The notes beneath the pieces are model-generated. The model worked only from the letters and a program-made list of their open reading frames with translations. It had not been told where the DNA came from and made no database searches. The position numbers and the translations under genes are program-made. Source: Bacteroidota bacterium (GTDB lineage Bacteria > Bacteroidota > Bacteroidia > Bacteroidales > Prolixibacteraceae). From it: a DNA stretch of 6,307 bases. The stretch is from positions 1-6,307 of the forward strand of contig JAUZOB010000199.1 of the NCBI GenBank assembly GCA_030706665.1, read 5' to 3'. Below are positions 5,984-6,307 of the stretch, one piece after another (positions within the stretch are counted from its first letter, which is position 1; each line of letters starts with the position of its first letter).

Positions 5984-6307
5984 ATGAAGACATTAAAGCT
6001 CCATTGTTTAGTTCACGCACCTTTTGAGAATGAAGGTTACATCAAAGATTGGATTCAACAAAACGGGCATCAATTAACCTACACCAAGTTGTATTGCAAC
6101 GAGACACTCCCCGCCTCAGATTCAGTTGACGGACTCATCATTATGGGTGGACCAATGAGTGTAACTGAGGAAAAAAAATACCCCTGGTTAAAGACAGAAA
6201 AGCAATTCATCCTTCATGTAATCGAGGAAGAAAAACCTGTTTTAGGAATCTGCCTGGGTGCACAATTGATTGCAAATGTTCTGGGAGCTAAAATACACAT
6301 AGCTGAA
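5984..6307 (+). CDS. Class I glutamine amidotransferase-like protein, N-terminal part (3' end outside the window)
   Basis: The frame starts at ATG 5984 and stays open to the window edge, giving 108 residues. It reads as a stand-alone class I glutamine amidotransferase domain of the GMP-synthase-like group (COG0518 type). Visible blocks are HAPFENEGYIKDW (11-23), DGLIIMGGPMSV (49-60, the oxyanion region) and KPVLGICLGAQLIAN (84-98), where Cys90 is the nucleophilic cysteine of the nucleophile elbow. The His and Glu that complete the triad would lie beyond the window. Such proteins hydrolyse glutamine or a related gamma-glutamyl amide and are cytoplasmic. No synthetase partner is visible here, so the acceptor substrate is unknown. 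No upstream in-frame start competes and there is no Shine-Dalgarno sequence. The gene is divergent from the helicase gene. Confidence 0.88.
   Translation, partial: MKTLKLHCLVHAPFENEGYIKDWIQQNGHQLTYTKLYCNETLPASDSVDGLIIMGGPMSVTEEKKYPWLKTEKQFILHVIEEEKPVLGICLGAQLIANVLGAKIHIAE

Overview
The window looks like ordinary chromosome from a Bacteroidetes (Bacteroidales-like) bacterium. Three things support this. Candidate promoters fit the phylum's -33 TTTG / -7 TAnnTTTG pattern. Genes mostly start without a Shine-Dalgarno sequence. A glycoside hydrolase of family 43 sits beside a mutarotase made as a surface or periplasmic lipoprotein. Intergenic DNA is very AT-rich. I see no mobile element, CRISPR array, rRNA or tRNA.

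Layout, left to right. (1) 1-525 (+): C-terminal 174 residues of a GH43 arabinanase-like enzyme, followed by a hairpin terminator at 574-611. (2) 526-856: AT-rich spacer carrying candidate promoters for the next gene. (3) 857-2008 (+): galM-type aldose 1-epimerase with an N-terminal lipoprotein signal. (4) 2009-2168: a convergent gap with a 14-bp bidirectional terminator. (5) 2169-3635 (-): a PLP-dependent beta-eliminating lyase that resembles tyrosine phenol-lyase more than tryptophanase. (6) 3636-4126: spacer with a strong minus-strand terminator. (7) 4127-5443 (-): RhlE-type DEAD-box RNA helicase. (8) 5444-5983: a 540-bp divergent gap with promoters and several palindromes. (9) 5984-6307 (+): N-terminal 108 residues of a class I glutamine amidotransferase-like protein, cut by the window end.

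The first two genes fit one job, hemicellulose or arabinan use: the GH43 enzyme would release sugar and the exported mutarotase would equilibrate its anomers. They are separated by a terminator, so they are probably separate transcripts. The lyase, the helicase and the amidotransferase appear to be independent single-gene units.

The most interesting item is the lyase. It keeps the Thr and Arg that mark phenol-lyases, but its cofactor pocket and cation site carry several non-conservative changes. The second is a pair of perfect 9-2-9 inverted repeats, one in the helicase 5' coding region and one in the divergent gap. I did not find a clear new multi-gene system here.
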